46,854 bases of DNA from contig CACOLA010000006.1 of assembly GCA_902627935.1 (NCBI GenBank), positions 1 to 46,854 on the forward strand. The letters run 5' to 3'. Both the position numbers and the translations under genes were made by a program. This stretch comes from an uncultured Pelagibacteraceae bacterium (GTDB taxonomy: Bacteria > Pseudomonadota > Alphaproteobacteria > Pelagibacterales > Pelagibacteraceae). Position 1 is the stretch's first letter. Every line of letters begins with the position of its first letter. Under the pieces are notes generated by a model, which ran no database searches, was not told the DNA's origin, and worked only from the letters and a program-made list of their open reading frames with translations. This document shows positions 20,242-28,683 of the stretch, one piece after another.

Positions 20242-21066
20242 ATGCCAAAGGAAAAACCAGAATTTAGTGACGCAATGAAGGCTCGTATGAGGAGTAATCC
20301 TCCTGTGAAAAACCCAATTCAAGGTACAAAATTTACTATTGCAATTTCTAGTGCAAAAGGAGGTGTTGGAAAATCTACTTTCGCAACTAACCTTGCTTTG
20401 GCGTTAAAAAAAGTTGGATGTAAAGTTGGTCTACTTGATGCTGATATTTACGGACCATCCATACCTAAAATGCTAAATATTGAGGAAAAACCTAAAAGTG
20501 ATGGTCAAAAATTAGAGCCAATAATTAAGTATGACATTCAATGTATGTCTATAGGCTTTTTGACAGACCAACAAACACCTATGATTTGGCGTGGTCCTAT
20601 GGTTACAAGTGCTATAAGGACTTTTACCCAAAAAGTTAATTGGCAAAATTTAGATTTTATAATTGTAGACATGCCTCCAGGAACAGGGGACACTCAACTA
20701 ACATTTTCTCAAGAAATAAAAATGGATGGTGCAATAATTGTTTCAACTCCACAAGAAATTGCACTAATCGATGTAAAAAGAGGTATTAAAATGTTTGATA
20801 AGCTTGGAGTGAAAATTATAGGCCTAATAGATAATATGAGTTTTTTTATCGGTGATGATGGGAAGAAATACAAAATTTTTGGAGAGGGAGGCGTTAAAAG
20901 AACAGCAGAGGAATTTCAAAAAGAATTTTTAGGTGAAATACCAATTAGTCCAGAAGTTGGGGAAAGTGGAGATAACGGAAAACCTATAGTTGAGGCATTT
21001 CCAAATCATGAAATTTCAAAAATATATTTAAAGTTTGCTAATAAAATTAGATCATCTTATCTTTAA
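20242..21066 (+). CDS. mrp: Mrp/ApbC-type P-loop ATPase (iron-sulfur carrier family), short form
   Basis: A 274-residue ATPase of the Mrp/NBP35 family that assists Fe-S cluster delivery. The deviant Walker A KGGVGKST is at about residues 39-46, followed by [22 protein letters not shown] and [11 protein letters not shown], all family hallmarks. Two usual elements are missing: the N-terminal DUF59 (MIP18-like) domain, replaced by a short 28-residue lead, and the CxxC cluster ligand, where [18 protein letters not shown] stands in place of the cysteine pair. The 3' end overlaps the end of convergent thyX by 20 bases. Confidence 0.92.
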   Translation: MPKEKPEFSDAMKARMRSNPPVKNPIQGTKFTIAISSAKGGVGKSTFATNLALALKKVGCKVGLLDADIYGPSIPKMLNIEEKPKSDGQKLEPIIKYDIQCMSIGFLTDQQTPMIWRGPMVTSAIRTFTQKVNWQNLDFIIVDMPPGTGDTQLTFSQEIKMDGAIIVSTPQEIALIDVKRGIKMFDKLGVKIIGLIDNMSFFIGDDGKKYKIFGEGGVKRTAEEFQKEFLGEIPISPEVGESGDNGKPIVEAFPNHEISKIYLKFANKIRSSYL

Positions 21067-21994
21067 TATTAAAAGCATGCATTAGTTCATTCCATTCTCT
21101 TTTCGATAATCCCGATTTGTCAATATCAATATTTTCACCTTTAATAAGTTTTTTAATTATATCTTTTCCTTTTGCAGAAACCTCAGTGCCACCAACTCTA
21201 TAATCCATAAAAGCTTCATAAGTAATCGGAACCCATCTTTTTAATGTATCTAACATAATATCCGCATAAACTCTTATTTCATATTGAGCATGACTATCAG
21301 CTCTTAATCTCAAAAAATTCATTAAATTTAATAGATCAGTTTTCCAATACCATTGAGTATAAGTGTTTAAAGTAAGATTCATTCTTGCAAGTTCTCTAGC
21401 TAAACCTTTTTTATTTTCATCAATAGTTGAGCTATCATATCTCTCGTTCAACATAGTTTCGTAATTGTTATAAGTTCGCTCTGCATCACTTTTTAAAATT
21501 TTTAAAACTTCATTGGCTTGATCGCCCTCGAGAACATCACCTCGCCCTTGTCTATTACTTTTAGACTGTGCTGCTAAATTTTCTTTAGATGGTAAATAAA
21601 ATTCTTTGTCTAAAATTGAGTACCTTGCGGAATACTCATTTACGTTTGCAGTTCTATGTCTAATCCACTGACGTGCAATAAATATAGGAAGTTTTACATG
21701 ATATTTTATCTCACACATTTCAAAAGGCGTACTATGCCAATGTCTCATTAAATATTTTATTAAACCGCTATCAGTTGAAACTTGCTTTGTGCCTTTTCCA
21801 TATGAAACTCTAGCTGATTGAACAATCGATGTATCGTCACCCATATAATCTATAACTCTAACGAATCCATGGTCAAGAGCAGGGAGAGCTTCGTAAAGAA
21901 TTTTTTCAAGCTCAGGAGAGGTTACTCTTTTTGTTTGATTTTGCTGAGATTGTTGATCCTTAATCTCTTTATTTTGTTCATTTGTAAGTTTCAT
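21047..21994 (-). CDS. thyX: Flavin-dependent thymidylate synthase ThyX
   Basis: ThyX makes dTMP from dUMP with methylene-tetrahydrofolate, FAD and NADPH. The start is 21994 (MKLTNEQNK), giving 315 residues; the frame is open further, but that part lies across the tmRNA acceptor sequence and is not coding. The diagnostic motif [14 protein letters not shown] (the ThyX RHRx7S signature) is near residue 145, and the C-terminal [14 protein letters not shown] segment holds the nucleotide-binding Arg. The Gln-rich first 25 residues precede the core fold and vary in the family. Its promoter region is shared with ssrA on the other strand. Confidence 0.95.
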   Translation of the reverse strand: MKLTNEQNKEIKDQQSQQNQTKRVTSPELEKILYEALPALDHGFVRVIDYMGDDTSIVQSARVSYGKGTKQVSTDSGLIKYLMRHWHSTPFEMCEIKYHVKLPIFIARQWIRHRTANVNEYSARYSILDKEFYLPSKENLAAQSKSNRQGRGDVLEGDQANEVLKILKSDAERTYNNYETMLNERYDSSTIDENKKGLARELARMNLTLNTYTQWYWKTDLLNLMNFLRLRADSHAQYEIRVYADIMLDTLKRWVPITYEAFMDYRVGGTEVSAKGKDIIKKLIKGENIDIDKSGLSKREWNELMHAFNIKDKMI

Positions 21995-22002
21995 GATTTT
22001 TG

Positions 22003-22049
22003 TTGAATCTCTTAAGATTGCTTTTATATTAATAGTGTTGGCTTGCCAA
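22003..22049. promoter_or_regulatory. Overlapping face-to-face promoters of ssrA and thyX
   Basis: For ssrA (+): -35 TTGAAT (22003-22008), 16-base spacer, -10 TATATT (22025-22030). For thyX (-): -35 TTGGCA (complement of 22044-22049), 15-base spacer, -10 TATAAA (complement of 22023-22028). The two -10 boxes share bases, so both promoters could not be occupied at once. Assigned by eye only. Confidence 0.45.
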
Positions 22050-22116
22050 CTACGACGATAAACGAATTTCGTAATAACCATTGCGGACGTGGGGGCAGTA
22101 CCCACCACCTCCACCA

Positions 22117-22127
22117 TTACAACTTAT
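22117..22127 (+). other. Intervening segment of the permuted tmRNA precursor
   Basis: Eleven bases separate the CCA end of the acceptor piece (22116) from the first base of the coding piece (22128). In two-piece tmRNAs this segment is removed to leave the acceptor 3' end and coding 5' end. It is short enough that RNase P at the 5' side and end trimming at the 3' side would nearly meet. Confidence 0.7.
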
Positions 22128-22209
22128 GGGGGTGAACCAGATTCGACGGATGTCTAAAAGCTATTCTTTCGTTCGGAATTGTTCCTCCGTAAAGGGCTAA
22201 TTTATAATT

Positions 22210-22239
22210 GCTAACGAAAGTTATGCACTTGCTGCCTAA
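22210..22239 (+). other. tmRNA proteolysis-tag reading frame
   Basis: GCT at 22210-22212 is the resume codon; the frame reads ANESYALAA and ends with TAA at 22237-22239. With the charged alanine, the tag would be AANESYALAA. The YALAA end matches known tag C-termini recognised by ClpXP-type proteases. The stop codon forms the first bases of an 8-bp perfect hairpin (22237-22244 with 22248-22255). Confidence 0.85.
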
Positions 22240-22355
22240 TTAACATTGTTAATTAAGTAGTCGGGGTCTGGGGCACCTGGCAACAGAACGCCCCGTTTCA
22301 TTTGTTAATATCGTAAAAAATTTTTGATTTAGTTATGGTGAATTTAATTAAAAAA

Positions 22356-22805
22356 TCAATCACTATACATTTCAAATCCAAGCTCGGACATTTTCTTTAT
22401 AACTTTAGATTTATCCCATTTTGATTTAAAAGATGACTCATCGAAATGAGCAGGATTAATTGAGTTTTCCCAAACAACTACTCTTTTATTAGCAAAAATA
22501 AAACATTCTAAAAATTTTTTTTTGTAATATTTTTCTGCAGCTTTGGCACATTTTCTGGCTGCTTGAGACTTTGGAGTTTCTTGACAATTACCTTCACCAC
22601 AATACCAATATGTTGACCATATAGCTTTACCATCTTCTGCTACGATCCAAAAATACGAAGGAGATGATCCTGATGGAGGCGATATGTATTCCATAAAAAC
22701 CTCAATATCAATATTGTGAAGCTTAAGATCCCCTCTTCCAACATATTTATCAGCATATGCTGCGGAGTGAAATAAAAATAAAATTATTAATATAACTTTT
22801 TTCAT
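22356..22805 (-). CDS. Secreted cysteine-containing protein of unknown function
   Basis: I do not recognise a named family. The start is taken at 22805 (MKKVILIILFLF...), which gives 149 residues and a clear Sec signal peptide with likely cleavage after AYA near residue 18. The mature part is about 130 residues and has four cysteines: YCGEGNC, RKCAKAAEKY and LECFIF. They could form two disulfides in the periplasm. It is rich in aromatic residues (WIVAEDG, STYWY, VVVWENS), suggesting a small beta-rich domain. It lies 79 bases downstream of another secreted protein on the same strand and its 3' end faces the tmRNA gene. Confidence 0.7.
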   Translation of the reverse strand: MKKVILIILFLFHSAAYADKYVGRGDLKLHNIDIEVFMEYISPPSGSSPSYFWIVAEDGKAIWSTYWYCGEGNCQETPKSQAARKCAKAAEKYYKKKFLECFIFANKRVVVWENSINPAHFDESSFKSKWDKSKVIKKMSELGFEMYSD

Positions 22806-22884
22806 AAAATAGATTAACATAATCAAATGTTTTTTTCAATTTTTCATAAAATATTTTTCAACTTAAAAATGTATGATGTGAATT

Positions 22885-23793
22885 TCATTCTAAAATCTTT
22901 TTTTTAGCCTTATTGAATTCTTCTTCAGTTAGTACACCTTCTTTATACAATGATTTTAATTGCTCAAGTTGATTTAAAACTTCGTTACTTTGAACCTTAT
23001 AAGAATTAATATTAGCAAATTTTAACTTGTGTCTTTTCTTTGCATTAACTATTGTTTCAAAATTCATATGTCTTAATGAACTTATTTCTATAAATTTACT
23101 CATAATTTTTTTGTGTTCAGTATGATTATCAATATTATTTGGGTGATATTCACTTGTTTCTTGACCTTTAGAATTGTTTTCAGGACCATCTAAACTTTGA
23201 GGATTATCGATATATAATGCTGAATACCAATAATTACTAACTAGTCTTGAAAAATACATATGATGACTTTGCAGCATAATCTTTGGCAATTTAATATTAT
23301 TTTCTTTTACGTAACGTCTAATCTCATTTCGATAAACATATAAATCTGGATCATCTGGTGAAAAAAGTATCTCGATTGGATCAATATGATTAATTACTAA
23401 ACAATTATGACTATTACCTTTGGTGAATGTTTTTACCAAAGTATATTCTGGACGTTCATAGCATCCATCATATTTGTTCTTATAAAATATCTCTACAATT
23501 GCCATGTCAATATCTGATTGATATCCTGCACTCATATTTGATACTCCAAATTCTCTTAGTGCTATTAATTCATTGTTTTCAATTAGAGCTAGAGTTACTG
23601 ACTCGAGTTTTATTATTCCAAAAAACCAAATGTCTCTATCAATAATTTCCCATACTCCTGGCTCAAGTTGAAAAGAAACCTTTTTAGAAAATCTAAATTC
23701 ATTCTCAATTTTTTGCCCAATTTTAAAATTTTTTGCTAAAGATATGGTGTTCCATAAAACAGTAAATATTAAGAAAATTATTAACTTTTTCAT
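22885..23793 (-). CDS. Secreted protein of unknown function with C-terminal SHOCT motif
   Basis: A 302-residue protein with an N-terminal signal peptide (MKKLIIFLIFTVLWNTISLA, probable cleavage after SLA). The body (about 25-265) matches no family I can name; it has many aromatic and charged residues and two cysteines (DGCYERPE, SHNCLVI). The last 30 residues (LEQLKSLYKEGVLTEEEFNK...) match the SHOCT (short C-terminal) motif, an oligomerisation-like helix pair common at the ends of bacterial proteins. It is 156 bases downstream of ppdK, far enough for its own promoter. With the next gene it forms a pair of exported proteins. Confidence 0.7.
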   Translation of the reverse strand: MKKLIIFLIFTVLWNTISLAKNFKIGQKIENEFRFSKKVSFQLEPGVWEIIDRDIWFFGIIKLESVTLALIENNELIALREFGVSNMSAGYQSDIDMAIVEIFYKNKYDGCYERPEYTLVKTFTKGNSHNCLVINHIDPIEILFSPDDPDLYVYRNEIRRYVKENNIKLPKIMLQSHHMYFSRLVSNYWYSALYIDNPQSLDGPENNSKGQETSEYHPNNIDNHTEHKKIMSKFIEISSLRHMNFETIVNAKKRHKLKFANINSYKVQSNEVLNQLEQLKSLYKEGVLTEEEFNKAKKKILE

Positions 23794-23949
23794 AATGAAA
23801 GGTTATCAAATCCTATTCTCTGTTTCGAGTAGATTTTAACTCAAAATTAAATTTAGATTTATCAAATTTTATGAATGAAAATTATTTAAATTTAAGGAGT
23901 GTTCAATCTAGATAAACTATGAGTGGCTATTTAACTATTTTAATAAAAT
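23794..23949. other. Intergenic region between ppdK and the SHOCT protein gene
   Basis: At 156 bases this is one of the largest gaps in the window. It is AT-rich with no tRNA-like fold, no strong terminator and no convincing promoter pair that I can see. A 14-codon frame on the + strand (23871-23915) has no support. It most likely holds the 3' end of the ppdK transcript and the upstream region of the SHOCT gene. Confidence 0.4.
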
Positions 23950-26613
23950 TTATTTATTAATTATAATTTCTGCCTGTGCAGCAGCCAATCTTGCAATTGG
24001 AACTCTATATGGGGAACAAGATACATAATGAAGACCAGCCATCGAGCAGAAATGAATACTCTTTGGGTCGCCCCCGTGCTCACCACAAATTCCTAATTTA
24101 ATCTTTTTATTTTGTTTCTTGCCCTTGGTAACAGCTATTTCAATTAAATCTTTAACTCCCTCGTCAATAGAAATGAAAGGATCTACAGAAAAGATTTTGT
24201 TGTCAATATAATCATTTAAAAATTTTCCACTGTCATCACGACTTATGCCAAAAGTGGTTTGAGTTAAATCATTTGTTCCAAAACTAAAAAATTCAGCATG
24301 CTTGGCAATATCTTTAGCTTTAATTGCAGCCCTAGGTAATTCGATCATTGTACCTACTAAAAATTTAATTTTAGTTTTATTTTCAATCTGTACCTGTTTG
24401 GCGGTGTTAATTACTAAGTTTTTCATAATCTTTATTTCTGCCTCAGTTGAAACAAGTGGTATCATAATTTCAACAAATGCAGATTTCTGTTTATTTTTTT
24501 TTAGATCAACTAAAGCTTCAAAAATTGCTCTACATTGCATTTCATAAATTTCTGGATAAGAAATGCCTAATCTACAACCTCTATGTCCGAGCATTGGGTT
24601 TTGCTCATGAAGTTCATCAATTCTAGATATTACTTCACTCCTATCAGTGCCAAAAAAATTAACAATTTCAGAGATCTCTTTATCTGATTTAGGTAAAAAT
24701 TCATGTAATGGTGGGTCTAATAGTCTTACTGTAACAGGAAGACCATGCATAATTTTAAAAATTTCTTTAAAATCATCTTTTTGGTGAGGTAATAGTTTTT
24801 TTAATGCTTTAGCTCGATCCTCAGGTGTTTTTGATAAAATCATTTCCCTTACTGATAAAATTCTTTCTTCATCAAAAAACATATGCTCTGTTCTACAAAG
24901 TCCTATTCCCTCTGCACCAAATTCTCTTGCAGTTTTAGTATCAAAAGGTGTTTCAGAATTTGTTCTAACTTTCAATTTTCTTACTTTGTCTGCCCAAGAC
25001 ATTAATTTAGAGAAATCCCCTGAAATTTCTGGTTTAACAGTTGGAACTTTTCCTAAAATTATTCTACCAGTTGATCCATCAATTGTTATTATTTCTCCTT
25101 CTTTGACTGTAATAGAAGATGTTTTAAAAGTTTTTTTTTCGTAATTTATATCAATTTCACTTGAGCCAGAAACACAAGGTCTTCCCATTCCTCTAGCTAC
25201 TACTGCAGCATGACTAGTCATACCACCTCTGGATGTTAAAATTCCTTTTGCAGCATGCATGCCTTGAATATCTTCTGGAGATGTTTCTACCCTAACCAAG
25301 ATGGTATCTTGCATCATGTTATTCAATCTCTCAGCTTCTTCAGATGAAAAAACTACTTTACCACTTGCTGCTCCAGGAGAAGCTGGTAAGCCGTTAGCAA
25401 TAACTTCTATCATGCTTTTTTCATCCAATGTTGGGTGTAATAATGTATCTAGTGAATTTGGATCAACACGTAATATGGCTTCATTTTGAGAAATTAATTT
25501 CTCCTTAACCATGTCTACTGCTATCTTTAAAGCTGATTTTGAAGTTCTTTTTCCAGATCTAGTTTGCAAAATCCAAAGTTTATTATTCTCAACTGTAAAT
25601 TCTACATCTTGCATGTCTTTATAATGTTTTTCTAATTTTTTTAAAATTTTATATAACTCTTTGTAAACTTTTGGCATAGACTCTTCCATTGATGGCTCTT
25701 TTACTTTGGCTTCTTGTTTTGCTTTTTTAGTTATATATTGTGGTGTTCTTGTACCTGCCACAACATCTTCGCCTTGTGCATTAATTAGATATTCACCATA
25801 AATATTATTTGATCCATCTGATGGATTTCTTGTAAAAACAACGCCTGTGGCACAATCATTTCCCATATTTCCAAACACCATTGACTGTACATTAACTGCG
25901 GTACCCCAATTAGAGGGTATCTGATTTAATTTTCTATAAACTTTTGCTCTATTACTTTCCCAAGATAAAAATACAGCACTTATTGCTCCAAGTAATTGTT
26001 GATTTACATCTTGAGGAAATTCTTTTTTTGTTTTTTCTTTAATTACATTTTTAAAATCTATAATTAAGCCGTCCCAATCTCTCTCATCTAAATCAGTATC
26101 TAGCAAAACTCCTTTGGTTAACTTAAAATTTTCTATTAATTCCTCAAAGTAGTGACTTTCGATACCTAAAACAACACTAGCGTACATTTGTATAAATCTT
26201 CTATAGCTGTCTTTTGCAAATCTACCATTTGAAGTTTTTTTGGATAAAGCAATAACTGTTTTATCATTTAGACCAAGATTAAGAATTGTATCCATCATTC
26301 CTGGCATAGAAACTCGAGCACCAGATCTTACAGATAACAATAAAGGATTTTTTAGATCCCCAAATTTTTTTTTTACTCCTTTTTCTATGATTTTTAATTC
26401 GGATTTTATCTGAGAAATTATTTGAGAATTAATTTTTTTATTGTTTTTATAAAATAATTCACAAACATTCGTAGAAATAGTAAATCCTGGGGGAACGGGT
26501 AAGCCCATTTTTCCCATTTCAGATAAATTTGCTCCCTTGCCACCTAAGATGTTTTTAGGAAATTTAATTTTTTTGAATTTTTTTGAATTAAAATTAAATA
26601 TTAATTTATTCAT
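23950..26613 (-). CDS. ppdK: Pyruvate, phosphate dikinase
   Basis: PPDK reversibly converts pyruvate, ATP and phosphate to phosphoenolpyruvate, AMP and pyrophosphate. The 887 residues match the family's full length. Order: N-terminal ATP-grasp domain (GGKGANLSEM near 24-33, SVRSGARVSMPGMMDTILN near 94-112), the swivelling phosphohistidine domain with His468 in GGMTSHAAVVARG, and the C-terminal PEP-binding TIM barrel ending in LGICGEHGGDP with the catalytic Cys. It would give this organism a route from pyruvate to PEP for gluconeogenesis. Its start overlaps glyS by 8 bases, a linkage I associate with other alphaproteobacteria. Confidence 0.97.
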   Translation of the reverse strand: MNKLIFNFNSKKFKKIKFPKNILGGKGANLSEMGKMGLPVPPGFTISTNVCELFYKNNKKINSQIISQIKSELKIIEKGVKKKFGDLKNPLLLSVRSGARVSMPGMMDTILNLGLNDKTVIALSKKTSNGRFAKDSYRRFIQMYASVVLGIESHYFEELIENFKLTKGVLLDTDLDERDWDGLIIDFKNVIKEKTKKEFPQDVNQQLLGAISAVFLSWESNRAKVYRKLNQIPSNWGTAVNVQSMVFGNMGNDCATGVVFTRNPSDGSNNIYGEYLINAQGEDVVAGTRTPQYITKKAKQEAKVKEPSMEESMPKVYKELYKILKKLEKHYKDMQDVEFTVENNKLWILQTRSGKRTSKSALKIAVDMVKEKLISQNEAILRVDPNSLDTLLHPTLDEKSMIEVIANGLPASPGAASGKVVFSSEEAERLNNMMQDTILVRVETSPEDIQGMHAAKGILTSRGGMTSHAAVVARGMGRPCVSGSSEIDINYEKKTFKTSSITVKEGEIITIDGSTGRIILGKVPTVKPEISGDFSKLMSWADKVRKLKVRTNSETPFDTKTAREFGAEGIGLCRTEHMFFDEERILSVREMILSKTPEDRAKALKKLLPHQKDDFKEIFKIMHGLPVTVRLLDPPLHEFLPKSDKEISEIVNFFGTDRSEVISRIDELHEQNPMLGHRGCRLGISYPEIYEMQCRAIFEALVDLKKNKQKSAFVEIMIPLVSTEAEIKIMKNLVINTAKQVQIENKTKIKFLVGTMIELPRAAIKAKDIAKHAEFFSFGTNDLTQTTFGISRDDSGKFLNDYIDNKIFSVDPFISIDEGVKDLIEIAVTKGKKQNKKIKLGICGEHGGDPKSIHFCSMAGLHYVSCSPYRVPIARLAAAQAEIIINK

Positions 26614-28678
26614 TGATGTCTTTAATTAATTCAAAATCTATAAATTGTTTATAAGTTTTACAAAAGAAATTAATAAGTTCCAATCTATTTTTTTTAACTG
26701 TATCATTTTCATCATTTACTTTTACATTATCAAAAAAGGCTGTAATTTCTCTTTTCGAAGTTGAAAGTAATAATAAAGTTTCATCAAAATTTTGATTTTT
26801 TGTAATCCCAGTAAAATATTTTTTTATCTCATTTATTTTTTTATAAAGATCTTTTTCAAATTCATTTTGAAAAATTCCAGGATCAGTTGTATTAGATAAA
26901 TCTTTATTTATATCCTGAATTTCTGCATTTAAAATATTTGAAGCTCTTTTATAAGAGATTATTATATCTTCACCAATTTGTTTATCTATAATTTTATTTA
27001 AACTTTTAGTTTTTTCATAAAGTAAAGAAATTTTGTTAGGATTAAAAGAATTTGCTGCTGCATTAATGATATCGTGTCTTATATTTTTTTCTTTTGAATA
27101 ATATCTGTATCTCTCCTTTAGAAAATTTATTATGTCTTTGTGGAATATTTTGTTACTAAAATTAAAACCTTGATCTAAATAAATATTTGATGAATAAGAA
27201 ATTAAGTCAGTGATTTTCAAATCTTTTTTGTTTTCAATGATGATCCTTATTATTGCAAGAGCAATTCTTCTTAGAGCATAGGGGTCTTTTGAACTAGATG
27301 GTTTTTCATCAACACCAAAGAAACCTACTAAAGTATCAATCTTATCTGATAATGAAAGGGTAACGCTATAAGGTTTTTTAGGTACAGAGGACTCTAAACC
27401 AACGGGCAAATATTGATCCTTGATTGACTCAACTATATCTTTGTCAAATCCTTGTACTTGAGATAAATAACTTCCCATAACACCCTGTAGTTCAGGAAAT
27501 TCTCTAACACTCTCAGAAACTAAATCTGTTTTACAAATTGATGCTGAGAGTTCTACCTTTTCTTTACTAATCAATAGTTCATCAGAGATTAATGCAGCAA
27601 GTTTTCTCATTCTTTGAACCTTATCAAAATAAGTTCCCAGCCCTTTAAAGAAATTCATATGTTTTAACTCAGAAACTTTTTTAACTAAATTTTGTGATTT
27701 ATCTTTATTCCAAAAAAACTCAGCATCATTTAATCTGGCTTCCACTACTCTTTCATTGCCACCTTTAATTATTCCTCTTTGATCCTTTTTATTTGTAACT
27801 ACAAGAAATTCATTAGTGATTTCATCTTTTTTATTAAACAAAGGAAAATATTTTTGATGAGATTGCATTGTTAAAATCAAAATTTCTTTTGGAATAGACA
27901 AAAATCTTTTATCGAAAGAACATTCTAGTACACTTGGCTGATCTACAAGATTTGTAACTTCATCTATTAATTTATCATTATTTATAATTTTTAAATTTTT
28001 TTTCTTTAAAATTTTTTCAATCTCTTTTTCTATTTTATCCTTTCTTTTTTTGTGGTCTAAAATTACCCCACTTTTCTCAAAAAATAATTTGTAGGAATTA
28101 TAGTCATTAAATTTTTTTTTCTTTTCTTCTAAATCTTTATCTAAATAGGTCAGATCAGACGAATTAAGGTGAAAGAATGAAAAATTAACAATTTTTTTAT
28201 CAAATACACATAAAATTGATTTAAGAGGCCTACCCCAGTTAAGATCAAAATTTCCCCATTTCATTGATTTTTTCCATTTAAAATCACCAATTATTTTTGG
28301 TAAATTATCTTTTAAAACATCAATTGTTTTAATTTTTTTTTCTCTAGTTTTAAAAAAGTAAAACTCACCTCTATCAGTTTTTTTTTTGTATATATCTTTT
28401 TTGGTTATTTTTTGCGATTTTAGAAAACCTTGAATTGCTTGAGTTGGTGAAGAAATATTTGGACCTTTAATTTCCTCAGATTTTGTAGTTATCTCTTTGT
28501 CTACACCCTCAAAAACAATTATTAATCTGTTTGGTGAGGATATAGAAAAACCTTTTCTTGATTTAATTAAATTTTTTTTTAATATTTTATTAATATCTTC
28601 TAATAATCCTTTTCTCAAATTTTTTTGAAGAGTGACGGGAATTTCTTCACTAAATAATTCTAAAAAAAATTGTGACAT
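26606..28678 (-). CDS. glyS: Glycyl-tRNA synthetase beta subunit
   Basis: The beta subunit of the bacterial alpha2-beta2 GlyRS carries tRNA-recognition and HD-like domains. The start is 28678 (MSQFFLELFSEEIPV), giving 690 residues; a ten-residue longer frame would cross the glyQ stop. The N-terminus LELFSEEIP is a family hallmark, with DKIDTLVGFFG and KDPYALRRIALAIIRI in the middle. The C-terminal region (about 550-690) is the DALR-type anticodon domain, including AFFDNVKVNDEN. It begins 5 bases after glyQ and overlaps ppdK by 8 bases. Confidence 0.96.
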   Translation of the reverse strand: MSQFFLELFSEEIPVTLQKNLRKGLLEDINKILKKNLIKSRKGFSISSPNRLIIVFEGVDKEITTKSEEIKGPNISSPTQAIQGFLKSQKITKKDIYKKKTDRGEFYFFKTREKKIKTIDVLKDNLPKIIGDFKWKKSMKWGNFDLNWGRPLKSILCVFDKKIVNFSFFHLNSSDLTYLDKDLEEKKKKFNDYNSYKLFFEKSGVILDHKKRKDKIEKEIEKILKKKNLKIINNDKLIDEVTNLVDQPSVLECSFDKRFLSIPKEILILTMQSHQKYFPLFNKKDEITNEFLVVTNKKDQRGIIKGGNERVVEARLNDAEFFWNKDKSQNLVKKVSELKHMNFFKGLGTYFDKVQRMRKLAALISDELLISKEKVELSASICKTDLVSESVREFPELQGVMGSYLSQVQGFDKDIVESIKDQYLPVGLESSVPKKPYSVTLSLSDKIDTLVGFFGVDEKPSSSKDPYALRRIALAIIRIIIENKKDLKITDLISYSSNIYLDQGFNFSNKIFHKDIINFLKERYRYYSKEKNIRHDIINAAANSFNPNKISLLYEKTKSLNKIIDKQIGEDIIISYKRASNILNAEIQDINKDLSNTTDPGIFQNEFEKDLYKKINEIKKYFTGITKNQNFDETLLLLSTSKREITAFFDNVKVNDENDTVKKNRLELINFFCKTYKQFIDFELIKDINE

Positions 28679-28683
28679 ACAAA

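Larger units (their letters stand above)
22037..22300 (+). ncRNA. ssrA: Transfer-messenger RNA, circularly permuted two-piece form
   Basis: tmRNA rescues stalled ribosomes and tags the stalled peptide. Gene order is permuted: the acceptor piece comes first (about 22037-22116) and the coding piece second (from 22128). The acceptor piece has a GTTGGCTTGCCAAC hairpin (22037-22050), CGGAC, a T-stem GTGGG/CCCAC around the 7-base loop GGCAGTA (22094-22100), CACCTCC, then ACCA ending at 22116. The coding piece opens with GGGGGTG (22128-22134), which pairs with CACCTCC over all 7 acceptor positions (one G-U), then the tmRNA-specific CCAGATTCGACGG. TTCGTT downstream can pair with AACGAA in the acceptor piece as part of helix P2. 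After the tag come an 8-bp hairpin (22237-22255) and a GGGGC/GCCCC stem (22270-22294). Outer ends are estimates. Confidence 0.9.

Noticed and set aside
21995-22117. Upstream extension of the thyX frame by 41 codons
   Set aside because: It reads through the tmRNA acceptor piece and the shared promoter region; the ThyX family does not need these residues, and MKLTNEQ at 21994 is a normal start.
22237-22255. Hairpin TAATTAAC-ATT-GTTAATTA as a transcription terminator
   Set aside because: It lies inside the tmRNA coding piece directly over the tag stop codon and has no U-run; it is a tmRNA helix.
23871-23915. Fourteen-codon plus-strand frame in the ppdK-SHOCT gap
   Set aside because: No composition, ribosome binding site or neighbour supports it; such short frames are expected by chance.
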